Positions 43,477 through 51,868 of a stretch of DNA of 52,120 bases are shown piece by piece. The translations under genes and the position numbers were made by a program. The DNA is from a bacterium C-53 (lineage in GTDB: Bacteria; Bacillota; Clostridia; Lachnospirales; Lachnospiraceae). Each line of letters starts with the position of its first letter. The stretch's first letter is position 1. The notes beneath the pieces were generated by a model that was given only the letters and a program-made list of their open reading frames with translations, did no database searches and was not told the DNA's origin. The stretch lies in NCBI GenBank assembly GCA_003612525.1, contig RAZD01000025.1:1-52120 (forward strand), in the 5' to 3' direction.

Positions 43477-44151
43477 TTATTTTATGCCATAAATTTCATA
43501 ATATGCATCGATCGCCGCCTTCATTTCATCATCAATCACAATCCGCCCCTTATAGGACCGGTTATAGAGATACTCCGTAACCTCGGCCATCGTTACGATT
43601 GCATTTGCGTCAAAGCCATATGTCTCTTTTATCTCTTCAAGCGCAGACTTCTCTCCTTTGCCCTTTTCCATACGGTTCAGGGAAACCATGAGTCCTATAA
43701 TCTCCACGTTCGCCTGTGCCTGAATGATCGGAAAAGTTTCCTCAATTGATTTCCCGGATGTTGTCACATCCTCAATGATGACTACCTTATCGCCGTCTTT
43801 CATCCCGCTTCCGAGCAGAATCCCCGTATCGCCGTGGTCTTTGACCTCTTTGCGGTTTGAACAGTACCGAATCTCTTTTCCGTACAATTCACTAAACGCA
43901 ATTGTCGCAGCTACGGAAAGAGGAATCCCCTTATATGCCGGTCCAAAAAGCACATCAAAATCCTCACCATAATTTTCATGAATCGCTTTCGCGTAATACT
44001 GCCCCAGTCTGCGAAGCTGTGTTCCTGTTACATATCCCCCGGCATTCATGAAAAACGGAGATTTTCTTCCGCTCTTTAATGTAAAATCACCGAACTTCAA
44101 CACACCGCTGTCTACCATAAATTCTATGAATTCCTGCTTATACTGCTCCAT
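43477..44151 (-). CDS. pyrE: orotate phosphoribosyltransferase
   Basis: The 224-residue enzyme makes OMP from orotate and PRPP. The PRPP-binding loop VVIIEDVTTSGKSIEE is complete, and FTLKSGRKSPFFMNAG and DVLFGPAYKGIPLS are canonical PyrE. GGAG precedes the ATG. It lies downstream of pyrF with about 100 bases between, in which a hairpin sits. Its product is used by PyrF. Confidence 0.97.
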   Translation of the reverse strand: MEQYKQEFIEFMVDSGVLKFGDFTLKSGRKSPFFMNAGGYVTGTQLRRLGQYYAKAIHENYGEDFDVLFGPAYKGIPLSVAATIAFSELYGKEIRYCSNRKEVKDHGDTGILLGSGMKDGDKVVIIEDVTTSGKSIEETFPIIQAQANVEIIGLMVSLNRMEKGKGEKSALEEIKETYGFDANAIVTMAEVTEYLYNRSYKGRIVIDDEMKAAIDAYYEIYGIK

Positions 44152-44198
44152 ACCGCTCCTCCATCTATACGTTCGTAAATTACAGTAATCTAAGGGAC

Positions 44199-44219
44199 AG
44201 AACGCCGCCTGTGCGTTCT
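44199..44219 (-). other. hairpin between pyrF and pyrE
   Basis: AGAACGC and GCGTTCT form a seven-base stem with a seven-base loop, preceded on the minus strand by a second small stem GTCTG / CAGAC. No T-run follows, so this is more likely a processing or stability element than a terminator. Confidence 0.45.
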
Positions 44220-44254
44220 TCTATTGTAAGAAATGTCTGCAAATCAGACCTTCC

Positions 44255-45172
44255 TCACATTGCGCCCCGGATATCCTCAACCATGTCTATGACCGCCTGC
44301 CTGCTTGCATCGGCGAAGTTTTCCGCGCCAAATTTCGCATATTTTTCCTGCTTATATGCCGCAATAATACCGCGGCTTGAATTCACAATCGCGCCAAGTC
44401 CGTCTTCATTAAAGAAATGAGCCAGATCTTTTCCCGTTCCGCCCTGTGCGCCGTATCCGGGTACAAGAATATAGCATTTTGGCATAATCCGGCGCAGAAT
44501 CTTCCCCTGTTCCGGATAGGTCGCGCCAACCACTGCGCCGACATAGCTGTATTCATCGCCCATACAGTCCTCTGCCCATTTCGCAACACTCTCTCCAACC
44601 CACTCATAAAGGGGCCGTCCATCCGATATTCTGTCCTGAAACTCACAGCTGCTTGGATTTGACGTCTTTACAAGCACGAAAATACCCTTCTTCTCTTCCT
44701 TGCATACATCGATAAAAGGCTTTACGCCATCAGAGCCAAGATAAGGATTCACAGTTGCAAAATCCGCATCAAACGGCGCACATATACTGTTTCCAATCCG
44801 TACTTTTCCCAGATGGCCGGCTGCATATGCCGCGGATGTAGAACCGATGTCGCCCCTCTTAATATCCGCAAATACAACAAGTCCCTTCTGTTTACAATAA
44901 TCAACCGTCTTCTTGTATGCCAACAGTCCCGGAATCCCGAACTGTTCATACATCGCAATCTGAGGCTTTACCGCCGGAATCAAATCATATGTCGCATCGA
45001 CAATTGCCTTGTTAAACTGCCAGATTGCCTCAGCAGCGCCTTCCAGTGTCTCTCCCAGCTCCTCATATGCCTTCTTCTGAACAAAATCCGGCAGATAACC
45101 AAGCATAGGATCCAGTCCCACTACAACGGGAGCCTCTGTTTTTTTAATATTAGCCGTCAGTTTATTGATCAT
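44255..45172 (-). CDS. pyrF: orotidine-5'-phosphate decarboxylase (long bacterial type)
   Basis: The 305-residue enzyme converts OMP to UMP. The catalytic block is FADIKRGDIGSTSAAYA with the K-x-x-D pattern, and PVVVGLDPMLGYLPDF and VPGYGAQGGTG are typical of the longer (type 2, PyrF subfamily of about 300 residues) enzymes. The ATG of MINKLTAN was chosen since AGGAG lies 13 bases upstream; a GTG eight codons earlier overlaps that site. It follows the NUDIX-like gene by 29 bases and precedes pyrE. Confidence 0.96.
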   Translation of the reverse strand: MINKLTANIKKTEAPVVVGLDPMLGYLPDFVQKKAYEELGETLEGAAEAIWQFNKAIVDATYDLIPAVKPQIAMYEQFGIPGLLAYKKTVDYCKQKGLVVFADIKRGDIGSTSAAYAAGHLGKVRIGNSICAPFDADFATVNPYLGSDGVKPFIDVCKEEKKGIFVLVKTSNPSSCEFQDRISDGRPLYEWVGESVAKWAEDCMGDEYSYVGAVVGATYPEQGKILRRIMPKCYILVPGYGAQGGTGKDLAHFFNEDGLGAIVNSSRGIIAAYKQEKYAKFGAENFADASRQAVIDMVEDIRGAM

Positions 45173-45201
45173 CCTTATCTGTCTGCTCCTTTTCACATTT
45201 T

Positions 45202-45597
45202 TTATAATTCTACACCCTTCACATCATTTAGTACATACTGATTTTCAATATAATCCTCAAACTCTTCTCTCTTAATCCATTCATACCCGCCAAAATCCTC
45301 TGTCAGCATAAATTCGCTGTCCTCTACAGAGCATACATAGGCAATTCCCAGAATATGCGTGTCGCCGACTACCTGAGACCATGTATATGCAATCTGGTTT
45401 ATGCAGCCCTCCACTCCGAGGTATTCCGCAATCAACCGGCATACCGCATCATCGGGCTTCTCCCCAAATTCTACATTCCCGTCCACAAACTCCCACATAT
45501 ACGGCACCGGAATTCTATCATCATACCAGTGTTTGAGCACAAGATACTCATTTTCCTTTTTTACAATTCCTTTTACCTTCACAACTGTTTTTCCCAT
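45202..45597 (-). CDS. NUDIX-fold protein with degenerate Nudix box
   Basis: The 131-residue protein has the NUDIX layout with the box from Gly40 to Val62. The consensus G-x5-E-x7-R-E-U-x-E-E-x-G-U reads here GNVEFGEKPDDAVCRL and then IAEYLGV: the Glu after Arg54 is Leu55 and the second Glu of the EE pair is Tyr59, while Glu58 remains. Hydrolase activity is therefore doubtful; it may be a binding or regulatory form. AAGGAG lies 14 bases before the ATG. It starts a unit with pyrF, just after the nrdD terminator. Confidence 0.82.
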   Translation of the reverse strand: MGKTVVKVKGIVKKENEYLVLKHWYDDRIPVPYMWEFVDGNVEFGEKPDDAVCRLIAEYLGVEGCINQIAYTWSQVVGDTHILGIAYVCSVEDSEFMLTEDFGGYEWIKREEFEDYIENQYVLNDVKGVEL

Positions 45598-45634
45598 ACT
45601 AAATTTTTATTCTCCTTTGCTGATATCTTCTTAG

Positions 45635-45680
45635 AAAAAGCTGCCGCAGGAAACAAGTTTCTTGTTTAATGCAGCAGCCC
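45635..45680 (-). terminator. terminator of nrdD
   Basis: On the minus strand the outer stem GCTGC-TGCA / TGCGGCAGC and a perfect inner AAACAAG-AAA-CTTGTTT lead into TTTTT. It starts a few bases after the nrdD stop codon. Confidence 0.85.
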
Positions 45681-45685
45681 ATTGT

Positions 45686-48070
45686 CTATGCATTCACAGG
45701 CTGGTGCTCCTGTGTATACTTCTTGATATTGGATGCATTCACATATTTTCTGAAACGGTTCCCTTCAACAACCACAAGCGAGGGGGCCTGGAGTACGCCA
45801 TACCGCCCCGCAAGCTCCATATTCTCTTCCGCATCAATCAATACATATGTTTCATTCTTCAAATACTCTTTTGCAAGTTTACAATTCGGACAGGTTTTCG
45901 TCGTGAACAGATAATTCACGGATTCCAGGGGCGCGACGTCAACATCGTTGGAACCTCTTTTCAATGTCACAATACTGCCGGCAGGTTTTTTCAACGATGA
46001 ATTGCAGATATCATACACCACTCTGTTTTTGTACTCCTGTGTTTTCCCATCGTTCCAGTTCTGCACCGGACGATAATAGCCTGTAATCCGGCTGTAGATT
46101 TCAGTCGCCGCACCGCATTTCGGACAGGTCTTCTGCTCCCCTGCAATATAACCGTGTTCCTTGCAGATCGAATAAGTCGGTGAAAGCGTATAGTACGGCA
46201 GCGTATAATGTTCTGCAATTGTCTTCACCAGATTCGCCGCTGCCTTCCAATCCGGAAGCTTCTCCCCCAGAAATGCATGGAACACCGTGCCTGACGTATA
46301 GAGCGTCTGCAACTCGTCCTGAATATCAAGCGCATCGAAAATATCGTACGTATAATCCACAGGAAGATGGGAGCTATTTGTATAGTACGGTGTATCTCCC
46401 GACTTTCCGGCTGTTTTTATATTCGGGTATTTCTTCTTGTCATGTTTGGCAAGACGGTACGCTGTACTTTCCGCCGGAGTCGCCTCAAGATTATACAGAT
46501 CTCCGTATTCCTCCTGATAATCTGACAGCCGGCCTCTCATATGGTTCAATACTTTTTTCGTAAATTCCTGTGTCTTCACATCCGACAAATCCGCTCTAAG
46601 CCAGTTCGCATTCAGCCCTGCCTCGTTCATGCCGACAAGCCCGATCGTCGAAAAATGATTGTCAAAGCTTCCAAGATATCTCTTTGTATATGGATAAAGG
46701 CCTTCGTCAAGAAGTTTCGTAATCACGCCTCTTTTGATTTTCAAAGACCGCGCTGCGATATCCATCTGATGGTCCAGGCGATGGAAGAAATCATCCTCAC
46801 TCACGGCCTGATAAGCAATTCTTGGCATATTAATCGTTACAACACCGACGCTTCCCGTACTTTCACCGGAACCGAAAAATCCTCCCGTCTTCTTGCGAAG
46901 CTCTCTTAAATCAAGCCGTAAACGACAGCACATGCTGCGCACATCGCTTGGCTCCATATCACTGTTAATATAATTCGAAAAATACGGCGTTCCGTATTTG
47001 CTGGTCATTTCAAAGAGCAAGCGGTTATTTTCCGTATCTGACCAGTCAAAATCCTTTGTGATCGAATATGTCGGAATCGGATACTGAAATCCTCTTCCGT
47101 TCGCGTCACCTTCAATCATTGTCTCAATAAACGCCTTATTGATCATATCCATTTCTTTTTTGCAGTCTTTATAACAAAAATCCATCTCCCTGCCGCCCAC
47201 AATCGCATGCAGATGCGCCAGATCGTCAGGAACCGTCCAGTCAAGCGTAATATTGGAAAATGGAGCCTGTGTCCCCCAGCGGCTCGGCGTATTGACACCG
47301 TATATAAATGTTTCAATGCATTTTTTTACTTCCTGATACGCAAGATGGTCCGCCTTTACAAAAGGCGCCAGATATGTATCAAAGGACGAAAATGCCTGCG
47401 CACCCGCCCACTCGTTCTGCATAATCCCAAGAAAATTTACCATTTGATTGCAGAGCACGGAAAGATGGGCTGCCGGAGCGGACGTAATCTTTCCCCGGAT
47501 ACCGCCAAGCCCTTCCATAATCAGCTGCTTTAAGGACCATCCCGCACAATATCCTGTCAGCATGGATAAATCATGAATATGGATATCTGCATTCCTGTGT
47601 GCATTTGCAATTTCATCATCGTAAATTTCCGAAAGCCAGTAATTCGCCGTTACTGCTCCTGAATTGCTCAGAATCAGGCCGCCTACGGAATACGTTACCG
47701 TAGAATTTTCCTTCACACGCCAGTCTTCCACCTTTACATAACTGTTTACAACATCTTTATAATCCAGAATCGTCGAATTCATATTGCGGATTTTTTCCCG
47801 CTGTTTACGATAAAGGATATAGGCTTTTGCCACATCCGTATACCCAGTCTGGTTCAGCACGGTCTCAACACTGTCCTGAATATCCTCAACAGTTACTTTC
47901 TCGTCTATGACCTTGCTCTGGAAATCCGCCGTCACACGCAAAGAAAGAAGTTCAATCATATCATTTGTATATTGTTTCTCGCACGCTGTAAACGCCTTCA
48001 TAACAGCATCATTAATCTTATTCAGATTAAAGTCTGCTATTTCACCATCCCTTTTGACTACATTTAACAT
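45686..48070 (-). CDS. nrdD: anaerobic (class III) ribonucleoside-triphosphate reductase fused to a thioredoxin-like domain
   Basis: The 794-residue protein makes deoxynucleotides without oxygen. It has an N-terminal ATP-cone (about 1-90), the NrdD barrel, a zinc-type region ICKEHGYIAG...CPKCG, and the glycyl-radical motif RITGY with the radical Gly at about 664. The last 80 or so residues form a redoxin-like domain: NYLFTTKTCPNCKLAK with CPNC at about 727-730 and the cis-Pro segment LQAPSLVVV. Such a fused redoxin suggests a thioredoxin-type reductant (NrdD2-like) instead of formate. NrdG, the activase, is not encoded anywhere in the window. Two NrdR-type boxes lie upstream. Confidence 0.95.
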   Translation of the reverse strand: MLNVVKRDGEIADFNLNKINDAVMKAFTACEKQYTNDMIELLSLRVTADFQSKVIDEKVTVEDIQDSVETVLNQTGYTDVAKAYILYRKQREKIRNMNSTILDYKDVVNSYVKVEDWRVKENSTVTYSVGGLILSNSGAVTANYWLSEIYDDEIANAHRNADIHIHDLSMLTGYCAGWSLKQLIMEGLGGIRGKITSAPAAHLSVLCNQMVNFLGIMQNEWAGAQAFSSFDTYLAPFVKADHLAYQEVKKCIETFIYGVNTPSRWGTQAPFSNITLDWTVPDDLAHLHAIVGGREMDFCYKDCKKEMDMINKAFIETMIEGDANGRGFQYPIPTYSITKDFDWSDTENNRLLFEMTSKYGTPYFSNYINSDMEPSDVRSMCCRLRLDLRELRKKTGGFFGSGESTGSVGVVTINMPRIAYQAVSEDDFFHRLDHQMDIAARSLKIKRGVITKLLDEGLYPYTKRYLGSFDNHFSTIGLVGMNEAGLNANWLRADLSDVKTQEFTKKVLNHMRGRLSDYQEEYGDLYNLEATPAESTAYRLAKHDKKKYPNIKTAGKSGDTPYYTNSSHLPVDYTYDIFDALDIQDELQTLYTSGTVFHAFLGEKLPDWKAAANLVKTIAEHYTLPYYTLSPTYSICKEHGYIAGEQKTCPKCGAATEIYSRITGYYRPVQNWNDGKTQEYKNRVVYDICNSSLKKPAGSIVTLKRGSNDVDVAPLESVNYLFTTKTCPNCKLAKEYLKNETYVLIDAEENMELAGRYGVLQAPSLVVVEGNRFRKYVNASNIKKYTQEHQPVNA

Positions 48071-48111
48071 GAAATTGTCTCCCTTCCGGTATTAAAAAAC
48101 CAACTGGCTGA

Positions 48112-48140
48112 ATTGTATCATTCCACTGTATAAAAGTCAA
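48112..48140 (-). promoter_or_regulatory. sigma-A promoter of nrdD
   Basis: TTGACT (48135-48140), a 17-base spacer and TACAAT (48112-48117) lie about 42 bases before the nrdD start, directly downstream of the NrdR-type boxes. Confidence 0.82.
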
Positions 48141-48146
48141 TAGAGA

Positions 48147-48194
48147 ACACTATATATTATGTCTACTTATTATGTTATCCACAATATATAGTAT
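48147..48194. promoter_or_regulatory. tandem NrdR-type boxes
   Basis: ACACTATATATTATGT (48147-48162) and CCACAATATATAGTAT (48179-48194) fit the NrdR box pattern acaCwAtATaTwGtgt with one and two mismatches. Their starts are 32 bases apart, three helical turns, the usual spacing of paired NrdR boxes. They sit six bases upstream of the -35 of the nrdD promoter, so NrdR should repress nrdD when dATP is plentiful. Confidence 0.82.
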
Positions 48195-48199
48195 ACCTG

Positions 48200-49426
48200 C
48201 TATTTTGCAACCTTATCATACCACTTTGCCGGGACATACGCCTTTATATAAATTCCGTTTTCTTCATATTTCTCCTGCAAAAGTTCGCCGTATCTGCGCA
48301 CATACTGAATTGTCCCGGCTTCCGAATAAGGAAAGACACGTTCCAAAAGCCTTCGATTTCCCCTCAGAACATCTTCCAGAGACAATTTTGCCTCCTCAAT
48401 ATTCTCACCTGTTTTCGCAGAAACCGAAAGCGCCTTCTGTGCACGAAAATCCCTTAGAATCCCCTCTTCATGAACCGCATCTGCCTTGTTAAAAAGAGTC
48501 AGGACAGGTTTTTCCTCCACGCCCAGTTCTTTTAGCGTATCATACACGATATGCATCTGTGTTTCAAAGGACGGATTGCTCTGGTCCACCACATGAATAA
48601 TTACATCCGCATATTTTGCTTCCTCAAGCGTACTGCGAAATGCATCGATCAGATGATGCGGAAGCTTTTGGATGAATCCGACCGTATCTGTCAAAAGCGT
48701 CTGCTGTCCCGAAGGAAGCGCCATTGCACGCGTCGTAGGGTCCAGTGTCGCAAACAGCTTATCCTCCGATAAAACCTGTGCGCCCGTCAGCCGATTCAAA
48801 AGCGTCGACTTTCCGGCGTTCGTATAACCGACAATCGCAGCAACAGGAATCCCTGACTTCTCCCTCTGCTGTCTTGTCACCTCACGATGGCACTTCACTT
48901 CTTTCAGTTCACGGTTCAGGGAGGCGATCCTGTTCTTGACAAGCCTTCTGTCCATTTCCAGCTTTTTCTCTCCCGGTCCCCTTGTGCCAATACCGCCGCC
49001 AAGCCTTGAAAGCGAATCGCGCAGGCCGACAAGACGGGTCAGACGATATTTCAGCTGTGCAAGCTCTACCTGTATTTTTCCTTCCGCCGTTAACGCTCTC
49101 GCTGCAAATATATCAAGAATCACCAGTGTCCTGTCCATAATTTTGGTCTGAAGCGCCTGTTCCATATTTCTGAGCTGCGCCGGTGTGAGTTCGTCGTCGC
49201 ATACAACGCCTGTCGCACCTCTTTCTTCCACCATTTCCGACAGTTCGACAAGTTTACCGCTCCCAAAATACGTTCCTGCCTGCGCAGAATCTCTTGTCTG
49301 AACCATTCTGCCGGTTTCCTGTCCGCCTGCCGTCTTAACAAGCTCTGAAAGCTCATCAAGGCTCTCCTCAGAAACACCGATTCCAATCAAAATCACTTTT
49401 TCCATACAAATATCACACGTTTCCAT
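48200..49426 (-). CDS. hflX: GTPase HflX
   Basis: The 408-residue ribosome-associated GTPase has the HflX N-terminal domain (TYFGSGKLVELSEMVEE), the linker GGGIGTRGPGEKKLEMDRR, then the G1 motif GYTNAGKST, switch region ATLDPTTRAM, G3 DTVGF, G4 NKAD and G5 SAKTG. It splits stalled or hibernating ribosomes. AAAGGA lies before the ATG, and the gene follows the TPR lipoprotein by 21 bases. Confidence 0.96.
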   Translation of the reverse strand: METCDICMEKVILIGIGVSEESLDELSELVKTAGGQETGRMVQTRDSAQAGTYFGSGKLVELSEMVEERGATGVVCDDELTPAQLRNMEQALQTKIMDRTLVILDIFAARALTAEGKIQVELAQLKYRLTRLVGLRDSLSRLGGGIGTRGPGEKKLEMDRRLVKNRIASLNRELKEVKCHREVTRQQREKSGIPVAAIVGYTNAGKSTLLNRLTGAQVLSEDKLFATLDPTTRAMALPSGQQTLLTDTVGFIQKLPHHLIDAFRSTLEEAKYADVIIHVVDQSNPSFETQMHIVYDTLKELGVEEKPVLTLFNKADAVHEEGILRDFRAQKALSVSAKTGENIEEAKLSLEDVLRGNRRLLERVFPYSEAGTIQYVRRYGELLQEKYEENGIYIKAYVPAKWYDKVAK

Positions 49427-49447
49427 AAACCAATCCTTTATACATAC

Positions 49448-50506
49448 CTACCTTGTTTTCAAAAACTCATACTCACGCCTAGCGGTATCATCATCCGGAT
49501 AACTATTCAGATAATTTTCCATCAAGACTGCCGCCTTCTGAAAATCCGCCATATACTCATAGGCCACAATCTGATTATACAAAAGGCTCTGACGCATCCC
49601 GCTTTCCTTCACCTCAAGTCCTTTCTCAAATGAGGCAAGCGCTCCCTCATAATCACCGTTTTCAAGCTGGCATAATCCAAGCTGATTGCAGATTCCCACA
49701 TCATCAGGGTTTTTCTCAAGATATGATTTATAAAGGGAGGATGCGTAATTCATATCGCCCAGCGCCTCATAGGTCCTGCCCAGATAAAGCACAACCCCTT
49801 CTTCATTCGCGCCTCTCGCCTTCTCAAGACTGTTTCTTGCATTCTCATAATCTCCCAGACAATAATAAAGCTTCCCTTTCTGAAAATCTGTAATCTTTGA
49901 ATCAAGCGCCATCGCCTGGTCCAGATAGTCATGTCCTTCTTCCTGATATCCGTTCTTCTCCATAGATTCATATATTTTGACATAGAGGTCCGGATTCTCC
50001 TTGTCCCTGTCAACTGCCGCATTGAAATCTCTTACAGCGTCGTCATAGAGTCCCTTTTCCAGCCGCAGCGTCCCGCGCAGCAAATATGCGCCGGATTCTT
50101 TTGGACGCATACCAATCACCGCTGAATATGTGGCTATTGCTCCGTCAATATCCCCGCTTTTATATTCCGCCATAGCAAGATAATAGGAAATATCATATTC
50201 AAGGTCTCTCACACTGCCGCCTGACTGACCCAATGCAGTTTCAAAGCATTCTACCGCCGCCGCATAATCGGCAAGCCCCATATTCGCAATTCCCCGTCCG
50301 CGATAAATCAGCTCTTTATTTTCACCGGCCTGCTCAGCCGCTTCCAGCTGCGTTAAGGCATTCTCATACGCAAGCTGAGAAATGCTCTGCATCGCCTGAT
50401 CAATATTCTCATGCTTTTCGGCAAGCATGCCGCATCCTGCAAACAAAATACTGCCTGTTAATATAAAAACCGCCGCCGTCACACATCTTTTCATTTCGAT
50501 TCTCAT
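49448..50506 (-). CDS. TPR-repeat lipoprotein
   Basis: The 352-residue protein has a lipoprotein signal peptide with the lipobox FAGC (Cys near residue 25) and then eight or so tetratricopeptide repeats with the G-Y-A and A-x-x-x-Y/F-x-x-A-L spacing (for example YENALTQLEAAEQAGENKEL, DYEGALASFEKGLEVK). It is expected on the outer face of the membrane and should serve protein-protein contacts. The start is uncertain: the first ATG has AAAGG one base upstream, a second four codons later is 13 bases from it. It is in an operon with hflX. Confidence 0.88.
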   Translation of the reverse strand: MRIEMKRCVTAAVFILTGSILFAGCGMLAEKHENIDQAMQSISQLAYENALTQLEAAEQAGENKELIYRGRGIANMGLADYAAAVECFETALGQSGGSVRDLEYDISYYLAMAEYKSGDIDGAIATYSAVIGMRPKESGAYLLRGTLRLEKGLYDDAVRDFNAAVDRDKENPDLYVKIYESMEKNGYQEEGHDYLDQAMALDSKITDFQKGKLYYCLGDYENARNSLEKARGANEEGVVLYLGRTYEALGDMNYASSLYKSYLEKNPDDVGICNQLGLCQLENGDYEGALASFEKGLEVKESGMRQSLLYNQIVAYEYMADFQKAAVLMENYLNSYPDDDTARREYEFLKTR

Positions 50507-50530
50507 ACCTTTCTCAAATAATCTGTTATT

Positions 50531-50558
50531 ATTTTACCAGACTTCTCCCGCCTTGCAA
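50531..50558 (-). promoter_or_regulatory. promoter of the TPR-hflX unit
   Basis: On the minus strand TTGCAA (50553-50558), a 16-base spacer and TAAAAT (50531-50536) precede the lipoprotein gene. The -35 is palindromic and shared with the divergent promoter on the plus strand. Confidence 0.65.
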
Positions 50559-50581
50559 AGCCTTACATAATTCTGTATAAT
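50553..50581 (+). promoter_or_regulatory. promoter of the DUF2752 gene
   Basis: TTGCAA (50553-50558), a 17-base spacer and TATAAT (50576-50581) lie about 50 bases before the gene. The -35 hexamer is the same physical TTGCAA used by the opposing promoter. Confidence 0.72.
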
Positions 50582-50630
50582 AAATCATACTATTTCACCG
50601 TACAAATTTTATTTAAGAAAGGGACTGTTT

Positions 50631-51062
50631 ATGAAGCTTAACAAGAAGAAAAATTCCATCATTTTGATTCTACTTCTCTTACTGGCTCTTTCATTTCTGA
50701 CATGGGTTCTCTATCATATTACAGGCGTAAATACCGGATGTATAACAAAAGCATTCACCGGTCTTCCATGCCCGGGCTGCGGCATGACAAGAGCATGGCT
50801 TTCTGTTTTCCATCTGGATTTTCAGTCTGCCTTTTTTTATCATCCCCTGTTTCTGCTTCCCGTACTCATTGTTCTGCTTCTTTTTCTGGAAACTGTATGC
50901 CATATCAAAATGCCTGGATGGTTCTACATTATTTCCCTGGCGCTGCTGCTCTGTGTATATATCATACGCATGTCTCTCTATTTTCCGAATACCGAGCCTA
51001 TGGCCTTTGATCAGAATGCCTATTTGCCACGGTTTATCTGGCGTATAAAACTTTTATTATAA
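50631..51062 (+). CDS. DUF2752 family membrane protein
   Basis: The 143-residue protein has three to four membrane helices and the family motif CPGCGMTRA (about residues 47-55) in the loop after the first helix. DUF2752 proteins are common in Bacillota and Bacteroidota and have no known function; the CPGCG motif suggests a metal or disulfide site. AAGAAAGGG precedes the ATG. It stands alone between the TPR lipoprotein and the agr-like locus. Confidence 0.9.
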   Translation: MKLNKKKNSIILILLLLLALSFLTWVLYHITGVNTGCITKAFTGLPCPGCGMTRAWLSVFHLDFQSAFFYHPLFLLPVLIVLLLFLETVCHIKMPGWFYIISLALLLCVYIIRMSLYFPNTEPMAFDQNAYLPRFIWRIKLLL

Positions 51063-51274
51063 AAAAATATCTCCGTCTTTTTTGTGTTTCCGATTAAAAA
51101 TATTATTCTAAAAGCCAACTACTCTTCTATTTTTATTCTTTTATTTTTTCCTTTTTTTCGCTTTATCAATTCTTCTCCATTCCTATCTGATTCTCTTTTG
51201 TCAAATAGTATCAAAAATTGGACTATCCTATCAACAGAGTTTCAAATGTATTGTCGTATCAGGGAGGAATGAGG
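51063..51274. other. AT-rich gap before agrB
   Basis: This stretch is extremely T-rich (51063-51200) and shows no clear promoter of the -35/-10 type; TTGTCA near 51199 lacks a partner at proper spacing. I see no second gene. AgrA-type direct repeats were looked for and not found with confidence. Confidence 0.4.
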
Positions 51275-51868
51275 ATGGAAAAGATATTTCAGCAGAAAGT
51301 CCTTTCACTTGGATATACAGACTATGAGAGCCGCGTCATGATATATGCGGTAAAAGCAATCTTGTACGAAGTTAGCAAATTCATTATTCTGGCGATTTTC
51401 TTCGCATTACAGAATAAGTTATTGCACTTCCTTGTGGCAGCTGCCTGTCTTATGGCTGTTCGTACGCGAAGCGGAGGAATTCATTTAAAACACTATATCA
51501 GTTGTTTCTTAATGACTTTTTTCGCATTTTATGTATCGATTCTCTTGCTTCCGGCTTTTCTTCATCCGTCGAAATATGGTATGACAGCCGTTCTTGTCTT
51601 ATGTATGGCGCTTACCTACCAGTCCGGACCTGTGCTTTCCGTATCAAGGCCGAAACCAGACGGAATCAGAATAAAAGCGCTGAAACAGGAAACCGCAGTT
51701 GTCATTGGAATCTTTGCAATACTTGTTGTTTTAATTGGTGAAAATTCCTATTTGGAATCCGGATTCTGGATTATATTATTCCAGTCTGTCCAACTATTGA
51801 TTGCTAAGGCAAAGGAGGTGATACAGGATGAAAAGATTAAGCATCATGAACATGAAATTGCTGGGTAG
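51275..51868 (+). CDS. agrB: AgrB-like accessory gene regulator protease
   Basis: The 197-residue membrane protein matches AgrB, which cuts and cyclises the AgrD precursor. The catalytic segment RTRSGGIHLKHYISCFL contains His70 and Cys77 with the H-x6-C spacing of AgrB cysteine proteases. About five membrane helices surround it. The ATG of MEKIFQQK has GGGAGG seven bases upstream; an upstream TTG start lacks this. The gene overlaps the start of the next small gene by 41 bases, so precursor and protease are made together. AgrC and AgrA are not in the window. Confidence 0.92.
   Translation: MEKIFQQKVLSLGYTDYESRVMIYAVKAILYEVSKFIILAIFFALQNKLLHFLVAAACLMAVRTRSGGIHLKHYISCFLMTFFAFYVSILLLPAFLHPSKYGMTAVLVLCMALTYQSGPVLSVSRPKPDGIRIKALKQETAVVIGIFAILVVLIGENSYLESGFWIILFQSVQLLIAKAKEVIQDEKIKHHEHEIAG

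Noticed and set aside
48147-48194. Inverted ACTATATATT / AATATATAGT as a terminator for hflX
   Set aside because: The arms are pure A/T-rich without T-run and fit the NrdR box pattern and spacing much better.
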